Below, one piece after another: positions 15,305 to 24,876 of a stretch of 31,709 bases of DNA. The notes under the pieces are model-generated. The model worked only from the letters and a program-made list of their open reading frames with translations. It made no database searches and had not been told where the DNA came from. The translations under genes and the position numbers were made by a program. Position 1 is the first letter of the stretch; the number at the start of each line of letters is the position of its first letter. This DNA is from DATGIQ01 sp035295665 (GTDB lineage Bacteria; Planctomycetota; Planctomycetia; Gemmatales; Gemmataceae): positions 1 through 31,709 of the forward strand of contig DATGIQ010000511.1 of assembly GCA_035295665.1 (NCBI GenBank), given 5' to 3'.

Positions 15305-16429
15305 TTAAACCACATTCATCAGAAAGGCCGAGTATCCGGCCACCGAATTCTCAAAAGACTTTCTTTCTTCCAGGGTGGGTTTGGTGAACCATTTGGGGGT
15401 GATGGTGACGCCGGATTTGGTGATCGTACGCTTCCAGCCGCCGATGACGCGGCCGTTCGAGACGATCACAGCGCTCAACATACCGTTGCCGCCGGGATTG
15501 ATAAGCCGGTTGTGGCGCGTTTCCATGACGGCCGAACGGTCGCGATAGGCGACAATGTATTCATCGAACGGCGGCAGAAGATCGACGCGCTTTCTGGTTT
15601 TTGCGAGCTTGCCGGTCCCATTGCCGCAATAATAGGTCTTGCCTTCGATTTCGAGCTGTTCCAGTCTCACACCGGCGAGTTCGATCCCTTTCTTGATGTC
15701 GCGACCGGGCAGGCCGGACCACCACATGAGATCGTGAACGGTGGCCGGGCCGTGACTCGTGAAGTAGCGGACGACGAGCTCCTCGAGCGCCTGTTCACGG
15801 GGGATGGACTTGGTCTTCGGCACCCACTCCTGGAACAACACAAAAGTCTGCTGTTTGCCCGCGCGGCTGCCAAAGCAAATTAATCCCTCGTGAGCCAGGT
15901 GGACTAAGATGTGCAGGCCGCGACTGGTCGTCGATAGAAACGGATCGTCGGACGGAACTGTTGACAGTGGTCGACCGTCACCCCGAATGCGAACCCCGCC
16001 TTTCTCCAGGGCTTCGTATAACTGCGCCCGGGTCATTTGCTTGTCGCCCGTCAACGCTTTCGTCACAAGGTTGCGGCACCTTTCCAGCACCGGAGATGTG
16101 AGACCGTAAAACCGCTCCCCACGCTGGCCCATGTTCTTTAGCAAGCCCGGTGTCATGAGTGCGTGCATCCACCAGGCATCTTCGCACGCCACAACGTGCA
16201 AGGTGCGGCGCATCGGCCACATCCGGATGATCTTCCTGTCCGCGAGGGCTTTCTCGATCGCTTTCTCGGTGGCCTGTTCCATTCTCAAGCCGATGGCCCA
16301 CAACGCACCCAGATAATCCTGCGCCTGCATGGCGCCGAAGTACGCCACGACCTCTTCAGGCTTTGTGAACTTCTTGCCGGCGATGCGCTGATTCCGTAGC
16401 CGTAATTGCGCGAGATCCGAGGATTTCAT
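15305..16429 (-). CDS. Winged-helix DNA-binding protein of the AlkZ/HTH_42 DNA glycosylase family
   Basis: Start ATG 16429 gives 374 residues, the usual length of the family; longer in-frame starts up to 16528 add non-conserved text. The protein carries the HTH_42 signatures: RLRNQRIAGKKF, then YFGAMQAQDYLGALWAIGLR with the QxQ motif (Gln35 and Gln37) used for catalysis in AlkZ/AlkX glycosylases. Next come MWPMRRTLHVV, the winged-helix text GPATVHDLMWWSGLP, and LLPPFDEYIVAYRDRS. Members unhook interstrand crosslinks or remove alkylated bases, or act in antibiotic self-resistance. The closest activity here cannot be told. It is transcribed divergently from the PfkB kinase gene. Confidence 0.85.
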   Translation of the reverse strand: MKSSDLAQLRLRNQRIAGKKFTKPEEVVAYFGAMQAQDYLGALWAIGLRMEQATEKAIEKALADRKIIRMWPMRRTLHVVACEDAWWMHALMTPGLLKNMGQRGERFYGLTSPVLERCRNLVTKALTGDKQMTRAQLYEALEKGGVRIRGDGRPLSTVPSDDPFLSTTSRGLHILVHLAHEGLICFGSRAGKQQTFVLFQEWVPKTKSIPREQALEELVVRYFTSHGPATVHDLMWWSGLPGRDIKKGIELAGVRLEQLEIEGKTYYCGNGTGKLAKTRKRVDLLPPFDEYIVAYRDRSAVMETRHNRLINPGGNGMLSAVIVSNGRVIGGWKRTITKSGVTITPKWFTKPTLEERKSFENSVAGYSAFLMNVV

Positions 16430-16638
16430 GGTTCCAACCACAGCGGGAAGGAAGCTGTCCTGACACCCTTTCTGTACTGATCGAAGACTCAGGGCGTGCC
16501 ACCCAGAGCGCTGCAAGATTACGCACACTCAGTTAGGCTTTCAGTCAGGTCCGACCCAACTACTGTATTCCCCACTTGCTGCGCCTCAAGAGGAGGCCGA
16601 AACCCGGGGCAACGACTAGGATGATGGACGACGAGCCT

Positions 16639-16650
16639 ACGCTCGAGCGT
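16639..16650. promoter_or_regulatory. 12-bp perfect palindrome upstream of the sugar kinase gene
   Basis: ACGCTCGAGCGT is a perfect palindrome ending 34 bp before the start codon of the PfkB kinase, in the divergent spacer with the AlkZ-like gene. The position suits an operator, but no regulator gene is adjacent, and short GC-rich palindromes occur by chance. Confidence 0.3.
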
Positions 16651-16684
16651 GCGTTGCATCAGAAACGTCTTGTGCGGAGCAGTC

Positions 16685-17770
16685 ATGAGCGGCTTTCCGA
16701 TTCGGCAGGACCCATGTGCGTTGGATTTTCTTTCCCTGGGGGCACTCGTCCATCGCCTGGACCCTGGTCTGGTCCCCTTTCGCAAGGCGCGCAGGTTCGA
16801 CGTCCACGTCTCGGGCGGGGAGTACAACGTGGCCGCGGGGCTCGCGGACTGCTTCGGGTTGCGCACCGGCATCGCCACGGCCATGGTCAACTACGGTATC
16901 GGCGAGTTGGTGCAGGCGCGGGTGCGCGAAGCGGGCGTTACACCGTTCTACAAAGGGTTCGAGCACGACGGCGTGCGCGGCCCGAACATCGCCACGGTCT
17001 ACAGTGACCGCGGCCACGGGGTTCGGCCGCCGGTGGTGTTCTACAACCGGGCGAATGAGGCTGGCGCGCTGCTCAAGCCGGGCGACTTCGACTGGGCGGC
17101 GATCTTCGCCGCTGGGGTCCGGTGGTTCCACTCGGGGGGCATCTTCGCCGCGCTGTCCGCTACCACAGCGGAGCTGATCCTCGAAGCGATGCAGGCTGCG
17201 AAGCACGTCGGCGCCGTCACGTCCTTTGACCTGAACTATCGCCCGAAATTGTGGAAATCCGTCGGCGGACCAGAGCGCGCCCAGCAGGTGCTGCGGCGGA
17301 TTGTCAGCCACGTGGACGCACTGATCGGCAATGAGGAGGATCTACAGAAAGGTCTCGGCATCCCCGGCCCGGAGGTCGCCTCCGCCCGCGCGCAGCTCGA
17401 CCCCGACACATTTTTCCGCATGATCGAACGCGTCGTCGATCAGTATCCCGGGATCAAGCTGGTTGGGACGACGTTGCGCGAGGTCCACTCGACCAACCGT
17501 CATGACTGGGCGGCCGTGTTGTGGCTTAACGGTGAGCGATTCATCAGTCCCACGTGTCATCTCGACGTGCTCGATCGCATCGGCGGCGGCGATGGCTTCG
17601 CCTCCGGCCTCATCTACGGACTGATTTCTGGGCGATCCCCCGAAGAGGCGCTGCGCCTCGGTTGGGCACATGGCGCGCTACTGACCACCTATCACGGCGA
17701 TGTCACCATGGCCACGCGGCAGGAAGTGGAGGCGTTAGCCCAGGGCGGGTCGGCCCGCGTCCAGCGCTGA
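16685..17770 (+). CDS. PfkB-family carbohydrate kinase, 2-dehydro-3-deoxygluconokinase-like
   Basis: ATG 16685 (after GGAGCAG) gives 361 residues. The N-terminal substrate region GGEYNVAAGLADCFG matches the GG..N.A..L signature of PfkB kinases. The C-terminal signature reads DRIGGGDGFASGLIYGLISG, with catalytic base Asp303 inside GGGD, the anion-hole motif. The middle section FHSGGIFAALS, SFDLNYRPKLW and IGNEEDL resembles KdgK-type kinases, which phosphorylate 2-keto-3-deoxygluconate in sugar acid catabolism; the substrate is inferred only from that likeness. The gene is not in an obvious operon: the oxygenase gene downstream is on the opposite strand. Confidence 0.85.
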   Translation: MSGFPIRQDPCALDFLSLGALVHRLDPGLVPFRKARRFDVHVSGGEYNVAAGLADCFGLRTGIATAMVNYGIGELVQARVREAGVTPFYKGFEHDGVRGPNIATVYSDRGHGVRPPVVFYNRANEAGALLKPGDFDWAAIFAAGVRWFHSGGIFAALSATTAELILEAMQAAKHVGAVTSFDLNYRPKLWKSVGGPERAQQVLRRIVSHVDALIGNEEDLQKGLGIPGPEVASARAQLDPDTFFRMIERVVDQYPGIKLVGTTLREVHSTNRHDWAAVLWLNGERFISPTCHLDVLDRIGGGDGFASGLIYGLISGRSPEEALRLGWAHGALLTTYHGDVTMATRQEVEALAQGGSARVQR

Positions 17771-17933
17771 ACCTGCAACGGTCTTGCCGAGGGACGCGGC
17801 AATGCACGACCAGCCGAACAGGCGGTCCGGATCGAGTTGGTGCAGCCAGCGTTATGGAGGGAGAGCCGGGGGATTAACTCCTCCAGGCGGCTGCCACCCT
17901 TGGCCCGTGAACGCGTACCATAACCTTGGCACA

Positions 17934-18941
17934 CTAACCAAGTACGCGCTGATGCAATTCGGGAAACACCTTGCCAATCTTGTTGAGCAGATAGTCGCCG
18001 TACGTGCCTTGGAAGGCGTGTACGCTGGCGCGGTCCCAGCGATCATCCCTATCGTCCGCAGGGGGCAGAGAGCCCGGCAAGTCGATGGACTGAACACGTG
18101 CAAAGAAGTTGGGGTCGAAAAAGAACGGAAACGATAGTCGATCACGTGGGGCCGGGTTGCGGACGCGGTGCGGCGTGGACCGGTAAAGCCCCCGAGTCAT
18201 CCGGTCCAGCATGTCGCCTATATTGCAAACCAGCGAGCCCGGGATGGGGGGCGCGGCCAGCCATCCCGACCGCGAACGTACCTCCAAGCCGCCCGTGTCA
18301 TCCTGCAAGAGAACGGTCAGCATGCCGTAGTCCGTGTGCTCGCCCACGCCCCACGAGGTTGGTTCACGCGGTGGCGGATAGTTGAAAATGCGAAACAAGG
18401 TCAGTGGGTTGCCAGTGTAATGATCGGCGAAGTAGGATTCTTCGATTTCCAGGCTTAGGGCCAGTCCAGCCATCAGGCGATGGCACAACTGGGTGAGCGC
18501 CGCCATGTAATCCAGGACCGTTTCACGCAGCTCCGGCGGCGTGGTCGGAAAGAGATTGGGACCGTGCAGCGGGGTGCCCGCCCGGACCAGTGGATGATCC
18601 GCAGCCAGTTCCGCGCCGAAATACAGACCCTCCTTTTCGTCGGGCTGGCCCGATGTTAACTCATCGCCGACGCGAAAGTACCCCCGCCAGGCCGGTCCGC
18701 CCAGAGACATGCGGATGCGCAGCTTAACCTCCGCGTCCTGGGCGAAGAATTGTCGGCTCAGATTCTGCAAGCGCTCCTGGAGGGCTTCGTCCACACCATG
18801 TCCAACTACGTAAAAAAAGCCGCTTTCACGACAGGCCTGTCCGATCTGCGAAGCCACCGCTCGCCGTCCTGCAGTGCCGCTGACAAGTTCACTTACGTCG
18901 ATGATCGGGATGAGCGAGAAGTCCTGCATTTGCCTTATCAT
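17934..18941 (-). CDS. 2-oxoglutarate/Fe(II)-dependent oxygenase, isopenicillin N synthase family
   Basis: The protein has 335 residues from ATG 18941; ATG 18929, behind AAGG, and TTG 18995 are alternatives in the same frame. The N-terminal DIOX_N text is clear (IPIIDVSELV, RESGFFYVVGHGV). The C-terminal double-stranded beta-helix carries the iron ligands His-x-Asp in WGVGEHTDYGMLTVLLQD and the distal His in STPHRV. The 2-oxoglutarate-binding Arg-x-Ser appears as RLSFPFFFDP. Relatives oxidise a wide range of small molecules, and the substrate cannot be guessed. The frame stays open and protein-like upstream of the start as far as a run of seven Gs (see findings), so the true N-terminus may be longer. 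Confidence 0.85.
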   Translation of the reverse strand: MIRQMQDFSLIPIIDVSELVSGTAGRRAVASQIGQACRESGFFYVVGHGVDEALQERLQNLSRQFFAQDAEVKLRIRMSLGGPAWRGYFRVGDELTSGQPDEKEGLYFGAELAADHPLVRAGTPLHGPNLFPTTPPELRETVLDYMAALTQLCHRLMAGLALSLEIEESYFADHYTGNPLTLFRIFNYPPPREPTSWGVGEHTDYGMLTVLLQDDTGGLEVRSRSGWLAAPPIPGSLVCNIGDMLDRMTRGLYRSTPHRVRNPAPRDRLSFPFFFDPNFFARVQSIDLPGSLPPADDRDDRWDRASVHAFQGTYGDYLLNKIGKVFPELHQRVLG

Positions 18942-19166
18942 AGGCCCGTGGGTAAGGGGAGTTTCCGGTGAATAAATGTCCTGGATCTTCTCCAAGCCGC
19001 GTTCTTGCGGAGCGGTTTTCCACCGGAGCAGTTCATCCTCGGTGAGGAGCCGGACCGGTTCTGATGCGGGCGCCCATTTCCCCCCCGGTCATCACCTTAT
19101 GGCGCGCGGGCGACAGGGTAAAGCCAGCGCAGGCGGCGGCATGTCTAGCGGAGCCGTGAATCTTCT

Positions 19167-19203
19167 ATAGGTTATGCCTATCGAACTGATCGGAAAAAGG
19201 TAT
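19167..19203 (+). promoter_or_regulatory. OxyR-like binding site upstream of katG
   Basis: The sequence fits ATAG-N7-CTAT-N7-ATCG-N7-GTAT at 19167-19203. This is the four-element OxyR consensus ATAG-N7-CTAT-N7-ATAG-N7-CTAT with exact 11-bp periodicity and 14 of 16 consensus bases. Downstream, TATAAA at 19224-19229 is a candidate -10 element, so the last half-site would overlap the -35 position, as in OxyR-activated promoters. The inferred role is peroxide induction of katG. No oxyR gene is in the window. Confidence 0.65.
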
Positions 19204-19285
19204 TTCACTCATATCAGCCGCCGTATAAAAAAACTAGCAACGAAGAGATAACCACTGATTTGCCGAGTCAGGAGAGGACTGCCAA

Positions 19286-21499
<2,214 letters not shown>

Positions 21500-21694
21500 A
21501 TGGGGCTCTTCTCCCTGGGAATTGAATCCTCCGTGATGGGCGGCTTGGAACATCGCGTGACCGATGGGCCCCCAGCGATGGTGGCTTTGATGAGTCACTC
21601 GGAGCGTTTCGACTCGACAGGACTAACGGGCACAGCTCCACATTGCTAGAATTGCCGAATCGCTGGGAAAACGCTGGCACCGGGGGAACACGCC

Positions 21695-22117
21695 ATGAAG
21701 CGGTCACTCACATCACTCTTCACCCTCGCCCTCTGCGGGCTGGTCCTCGCTGCCCACGACGAGGCCGAGCAGGGCAAGCCAAAGGTGATCACGCTCTCGC
21801 AGAAGGATATCGCCGAGAAACTCGACGGCAAAAAGACCAAGGCGACGACGGTGGAGGTCACGCTCGAGCCGGGGCAGGCCGGCGCACCGCATCGTCATCC
21901 CGGTCCGGTGTTCGGCTACGTCATCGAGGGCGTGTATGAATGGGCCATCGACGACCAGGCTGCCAAGACGCTCAAGGCCGGTGACACGTTCTACGAGCCG
22001 ACCGGCTGCCTCCACCGGGTCTCAAAGAACCCGGGCGGCTCGAGGACCCGCGTGCTCGCTGTCCTCTTGCATCCGCAGGACACGAAGCAGATCTCCACTC
22101 CGGAGCCGAAGCAGTGA
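21695..22117 (+). CDS. Exported single-domain cupin protein
   Basis: ATG 21695 follows GGGGGAA. The 140-residue product has a signal peptide (MKRSLTSLFTLALCGLVLAA) and one cupin domain. Motif 1 is PHRHPGPVFGYVIEGVYEW, with metal-ligand histidines 66 and 68; the usual Glu of HxHxxxxE is not at its normal position. Motif 2 is GDTFYEPTGCLHRVSKN, with His107. Small secreted cupins of this kind are metal-binding proteins, often of unknown activity. The stop codon overlaps an in-frame GTG of the next gene, so the two may be cotranscribed. The link to oxidative stress through katG is suggested only by position. Confidence 0.85.
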   Translation: MKRSLTSLFTLALCGLVLAAHDEAEQGKPKVITLSQKDIAEKLDGKKTKATTVEVTLEPGQAGAPHRHPGPVFGYVIEGVYEWAIDDQAAKTLKAGDTFYEPTGCLHRVSKNPGGSRTRVLAVLLHPQDTKQISTPEPKQ

Positions 22118-22176
22118 CACGCAGGATTGGTGCAGGGAGACGAGAGTACGTGAGCTGCTTCACGAGGGGTCACCGG

Positions 22177-23472
22177 ATGTACGCACGATGGTTCACAACG
22201 GCATTGGCTATGGCAAGTTTGGGGTCTTTGGCGGCATGGGCTGCGGATTCGGCCTCCGTGGCTTCGGGTGACTGGCCGGGCTGGCGCGGACCGGAGCGCA
22301 CCGGCGTGTCGCGTGAGACGGGCTTGCTCCACCAGTGGCCGCCGGGCGGACCGAAGCTGCTTTGGAAGGCGAAGGGACTGGGCGGCGGCTATTCCACGCC
22401 TTCCGTCGCCGGTGGCCGGCTGTTCGTCATGGGCAGCCACGGGAACGACGAGTACGTGATGGCGCTGGACCTCAACGACGGCCGGCAGCTCTGGTCGACG
22501 CGCGTGGGCCGAGTGGGTGAGAACCGCGGCCCCAATTATCCCGGTCCCCGCTCGACTCCCTCGATCGATGGCGACCACCTGTATACGATCGGTTCCGACG
22601 GCGACCTGGTCTGTGCCGAAACTGCCAGCGGCAAGATCGTGTGGCAAAAACACTTTGAGAAAGATTTTCAGGGCAATCGCAATCTGTGGGCCTACACCGA
22701 ATCTCCCCTAATAGACGGCGATACGCTGGTTTGCAGCCCGGGTGGGGCCACCCACACCCTCGTGGGGCTTGACAAGAAGACCGGCGCGGTCCGCTGGCGG
22801 ACACAGAAGGAGGACTACAACATCTCCGGCTATGCCTCCGCGATTGTGGCGGAGGTGGGCGGCGTCAAGCAATACATTCAATTCATGGGCGCCGGCCTGA
22901 TCGGCGTCTCCGCCAAGGACGGCAAGGAGCTTTGGTTCTACCGAGGCAATCTCGGCGGTCAAAACTGCGCCACGCCGATCTTCCACGACGGCTGTGTGTT
23001 CAGCTCCGCCTCCGGGGTCGAGGGTGCGGGCGGGGATGCCCTCTTGCGCTTAACCGTGAATGGGGCCCAAGTGCGTGCCGAGCAAGTCTATCTCGTCCGC
23101 ACGATCCTCAACCATCACGGCGGTGTCATCCGTGTAGGCGACTACGTCTACGGCACCTCCGGTACCGGGCTCGTTTGCATGGACTTCAAGACCGGAGCGG
23201 CCAAGTGGCGGGACCGTTGCGTCGGCAAGGGATCGCTGGTCGTGGCGGACGGCCAACTGTACGTCCGCGGCGAGCGCGGCGAAATCGCGTTGGTCGAAGC
23301 CGTACCGGACGGCTACAAGGAGAAAGGCCGGTTCCGGCAGCCTGATCGGAGCCGTTTCCCCACCTTCTGCCATCCCGTGGTCGCGGGCGGTCGGCTGTAT
23401 TTGCGTGATGAAGATGTGCTGCTCTGTTACGATGTGAAAGAGAAATCGAGCACGCCGCCTGCCAAAGAGTAG
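22177..23472 (+). CDS. Exported PQQ-like beta-propeller repeat protein
   Basis: ATG 22177 with GAGGGG upstream is preferred over GTG 22114, because it starts a signal peptide (MYARWFTTALAMASLGSLAAWA). The 431-residue protein carries the planctomycete DWPGWRGPERTGVS opening and then PQQ-type blades: YVMALDLNDGRQLWSTRVG, LVCAETASGKIVWQKHF, LVGLDKKTGAVRWRTQ, LIGVSAKDGKELWFY, LVCMDFKTGAAKWRDR. Catalytic residues of true quinoprotein dehydrogenases are not apparent, so it is more likely a propeller scaffold or binding protein in the periplasm. It follows the cupin gene by 59 bp. Confidence 0.88.
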   Translation: MYARWFTTALAMASLGSLAAWAADSASVASGDWPGWRGPERTGVSRETGLLHQWPPGGPKLLWKAKGLGGGYSTPSVAGGRLFVMGSHGNDEYVMALDLNDGRQLWSTRVGRVGENRGPNYPGPRSTPSIDGDHLYTIGSDGDLVCAETASGKIVWQKHFEKDFQGNRNLWAYTESPLIDGDTLVCSPGGATHTLVGLDKKTGAVRWRTQKEDYNISGYASAIVAEVGGVKQYIQFMGAGLIGVSAKDGKELWFYRGNLGGQNCATPIFHDGCVFSSASGVEGAGGDALLRLTVNGAQVRAEQVYLVRTILNHHGGVIRVGDYVYGTSGTGLVCMDFKTGAAKWRDRCVGKGSLVVADGQLYVRGERGEIALVEAVPDGYKEKGRFRQPDRSRFPTFCHPVVAGGRLYLRDEDVLLCYDVKEKSSTPPAKE

Positions 23473-23718
23473 GTCCGCAATGAAGGCGCCGTCGATGCTA
23501 CATGGGCCGAAACGAGCAGGACCGCAGATTTCGGCGCGATCGGCCAGCGGTTGTTGCTGCGGTTGGGCCCGCGGACCAAGCGGTTCGGCGCAGCATCGGG
23601 GCAAGCCCATCTCGACATTAGCGATCTGCCTCCCCTGGTGCAGCCCGAACTGCTTCGGTTGTTCAAGATCCTAACCGCGAAGCTGGTCCCGAAGATATTC
23701 CCGACGCTTGCCGCTTGA
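23473..23718 (+). pseudogene. Protein-like read-on frame after the propeller gene
   Basis: In the same frame as the preceding gene, directly after its TAG, 81 codons read smoothly to TGA 23716, including TADFGAIGQRLLLRLGPRTK and DLPPLVQPELLRLFKILTAK. There is no good start codon or ribosome binding site of its own. It might be the C-terminal fragment of an unrelated lost gene. The family is not recognised. The rest of the gap up to 23888 shows no further gene. Confidence 0.25.
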
Positions 23719-23888
23719 TTGCGGCTCGGCTGCAAATGTTCGGTGAGCGCTACGGGTTACTCGACCGCGCTGTGGCAAGGCCAGGGGCTTGCGCTTACAA
23801 TAAACGGCGCGTACCCATCTTCAGGCAGAACCAAGCTTCAGACAGCACCGCAGATTGCAAACACGGTTCGATTGCTGGGAGGATCATC

Positions 23889-24761
23889 ATGAAGTGGGAA
23901 GGGGAAGAAGAGAGCAGCAATGTGGAGGATCGGCGCACCTTCGGCAAAACGGGTCTTGCGATTAGCGGGATCGGTGGCGTCCTTCTGTTGCTGATCGGCG
24001 CTTACTTCGGAATCGATCCCCAGCAACTCAATCAGCTGATCGGCAATGCCCAAAATGCCGGCGGCGCCGCCAAAGATCAGGTCGAGCGGCCTCTCACTGC
24101 CGAAGAGGTAAAGCGCGGCAAGTTCGCAGCCACCATTCTCCGCTTCACTGAGAAAGTTTGGGACGAGCAGTTCCAAAGAACTGGGAAGGCTTATGAATAT
24201 CCGCACATGGTCCTTTTCTCCGAGCAGGTACAGACCGGCTGCGGCGCTGCGCCTTCAGCGGTTGGTCCCTTTTACTGCCCCGCGGACAAAACCATTTATC
24301 TGGATCCCACCTTCTTCGATGAGCTGGAGCGGCGGCTTGGTGGCTCCAAGGCTGCGTTCTCACAGGCCTACGTCATCGCTCATGAAGTGGGCCACCATGT
24401 CCAGAATTTGCTCGGCTACAGCCGCATGGTCGATGCGAAGCGGCGCACTCTTCCCAAAGAAGAATTCAATCGCTGGTCGGTGCGGCTGGAACTTCAGGCG
24501 GACTACCTGGCTGGCGTCTGGGCCTTTTACGGTCAGAAGGATTTCCGGTTCATCGAGCCGGGCGATGTCGATTCTGCCATCCGGTCTGCGAACGCCATCG
24601 GGGATGACCGTCTGCAAAAGAAGGCCACGGGTTTCGTGTCACCGGAGAAGTTTACGCACGGCACTTCCGCGCAGCGCGTACGCTGGTTCAAACGCGGCCT
24701 GGAGACCGGGGATTTGAAGCACCTCGAGCAAATCTTTGAAATGCCGTACGAAGAGCTGTGA
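23889..24761 (+). CDS. Neutral zinc metallopeptidase, YpfJ family
   Basis: ATG 23889 follows GGGAGGATC. The 290-residue protein has the family's short charged N-terminus and one membrane segment (LAISGIGGVLLLLIGAYFGI). Its catalytic domain contains VIAHEVGHHVQNLLG, where His165, Glu166 and His169 form HExxH, and Glu201 in LELQADYLAGVWA is the likely third ligand. Other family signatures are CGAAPSAVGPFYCPADKTIY, LDPTFF and the C-terminal THGTSAQRVRWFKRG. The family is widespread and predicted to be a membrane-bound periplasmic protease of unknown substrate. The gene stands alone. Confidence 0.92.
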   Translation: MKWEGEEESSNVEDRRTFGKTGLAISGIGGVLLLLIGAYFGIDPQQLNQLIGNAQNAGGAAKDQVERPLTAEEVKRGKFAATILRFTEKVWDEQFQRTGKAYEYPHMVLFSEQVQTGCGAAPSAVGPFYCPADKTIYLDPTFFDELERRLGGSKAAFSQAYVIAHEVGHHVQNLLGYSRMVDAKRRTLPKEEFNRWSVRLELQADYLAGVWAFYGQKDFRFIEPGDVDSAIRSANAIGDDRLQKKATGFVSPEKFTHGTSAQRVRWFKRGLETGDLKHLEQIFEMPYEEL

Positions 24762-24876
24762 GCCAGAGCAGCAGGTCCGAAGAAGACTTCGATGCCGCGA
24801 ACCACGTATCGGTAGCGGTTGTGCGCGCATTTCTCCGGCTTTGTTGTAAGATGGGCCACGTCGAGGGAGGGTAGCA

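Noticed and set aside
17771..17933. Possible IS66-like C-terminal fragment on the minus strand (RLEELIPRL followed by out-of-frame RWLHQLDPDRLFGW)
   Set aside because: The likeness to transposase C-termini is short and needs a frameshift, so it is too weak to annotate.
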